From NCBI RefSeq assembly GCF_014138045.1, contig NZ_JACGXA010000001.1, positions 3,927,345 through 3,991,344 of the forward strand: a stretch of DNA of 64,000 nucleotides, written 5' to 3'. Position numbers and translations under genes: made by a program. The notes under the pieces were generated by a model. That model was not told the DNA's origin and ran no database searches. It worked only from the letters and a program-made list of their open reading frames with translations. This DNA comes from Nocardioides ginsengisegetis (GTDB lineage: Bacteria > Actinomycetota > Actinomycetes > Propionibacteriales > Nocardioidaceae). Position 1 is the first letter of the stretch. Every line of letters begins with the position of its first letter. This document shows, piece after piece, positions 63,940 to 64,000 of this stretch.

Positions 63940-64000
63940 TCAGTGACCGCGGATCGCCGCGGCGACCGCCTTCGGCACGTCGGGGTGGAAGACGGTCGGG
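63940..64000 (-). CDS. C-terminal end of an unidentified protein (partial)
   Basis: Only the last 19 residues before TGA are inside the window, PTVFHPDVPKAVAAAIRGH. The sequence is too short for a family call. The reading frame is supported by high G+C at third positions and by the clean stop. Confidence 0.4.
   Translation of the reverse strand, partial: PTVFHPDVPKAVAAAIRGH

Overview
The window is high-G+C actinobacterial DNA. Gene content and protein style suggest a Nocardioides-like organism of the Nocardioidaceae. Pointers are a Bpa/PafE-type proteasome activator, a mycothiol-dependent maleylpyruvate-isomerase family protein, polyphosphate glucokinase, an AlkB-rubredoxin fusion, DUF4446, DUF4232, DUF5926 and DUF6457 proteins, and frequent GTG starts with 4-base stop/start overlaps. 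More than twenty genes have a TANNNT-like -10 box ending 6-7 bases before the start codon, the signature of leaderless actinobacterial mRNAs. The genus is inferred from style, not from a database search. I see no tRNA, rRNA, CRISPR array, integrase, transposase or phage gene, and no gene-free stretch over about 300 bases.

Layout, 0-26 kb: housekeeping and accessory metabolism. It starts with a possible acyl carrier protein end, a membrane protein, a nitrilase-family amidase, a MobA-like nucleotidyltransferase with a DUF6457 partner, a quinone oxidoreductase and the proteasome activator. A tightly overlapped serS operon follows (serS, HAD, GNAT, HAD, secreted protein). Next are a PAP2-diacylglycerol kinase fusion, pheA, the nickel-pincer genes larB-larC with a GDT1-family transporter, and arginine deiminase. 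A cyclic-nucleotide-binding protein then sits beside an adenylate cyclase. After these come a SEC-C protein, a phosphodiesterase, VOC and GNAT proteins, an AAA ATPase, an Fpg/Nei glycosylase, a rhodanese, two paralogous lipoproteins, aat and EcsC.

Layout, 26-44 kb: an operon of two sulfotransferase-like paralogues around an unknown protein. It is followed by a leucine-degradation operon (carboxyltransferase, biotin carboxylase, HMG-CoA lyase), then a sulfide/persulfide detoxification block resembling cst (CsoR-family regulator, thioredoxin, rhodanese, MBL-rhodanese persulfide dioxygenase, TauE exporter, MMPL transporter). A TetR regulator comes next. Its promoter carries the same operator as the leucine operon 5.6 kb away, which suggests the regulator belongs to that operon and that the sulfur block lies between the two. 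A SWIM protein and SNF2 helicase pair and a glutathione peroxidase complete this part.

Layout, 44-64 kb: a family 2 glycosyltransferase and acyltransferase pair for a surface polysaccharide, a RecQ helicase with a phosphoribosyltransferase-like tail, an M13 peptidase, a quinone oxidoreductase, an esterase, an M15 peptidase lipoprotein, an MFS exporter beside a ferritin-like protein, and an alkane hydroxylase operon (alkB-rubredoxin, ferredoxin, TetR) with a repeated operator. The last 2.7 kb holds four recognisable genes (maleylpyruvate isomerase family, DUF4232, ppgK, SRPBCC), all broken by single-base frameshifts. This is most likely a sequence-quality problem, because the preceding 61 kb shows none.

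The most unusual features are short palindromic repeats inserted in frame inside larC (twice) and in the linker of the AlkB-rubredoxin fusion, and the split regulator/operator pair of the leucine operon.
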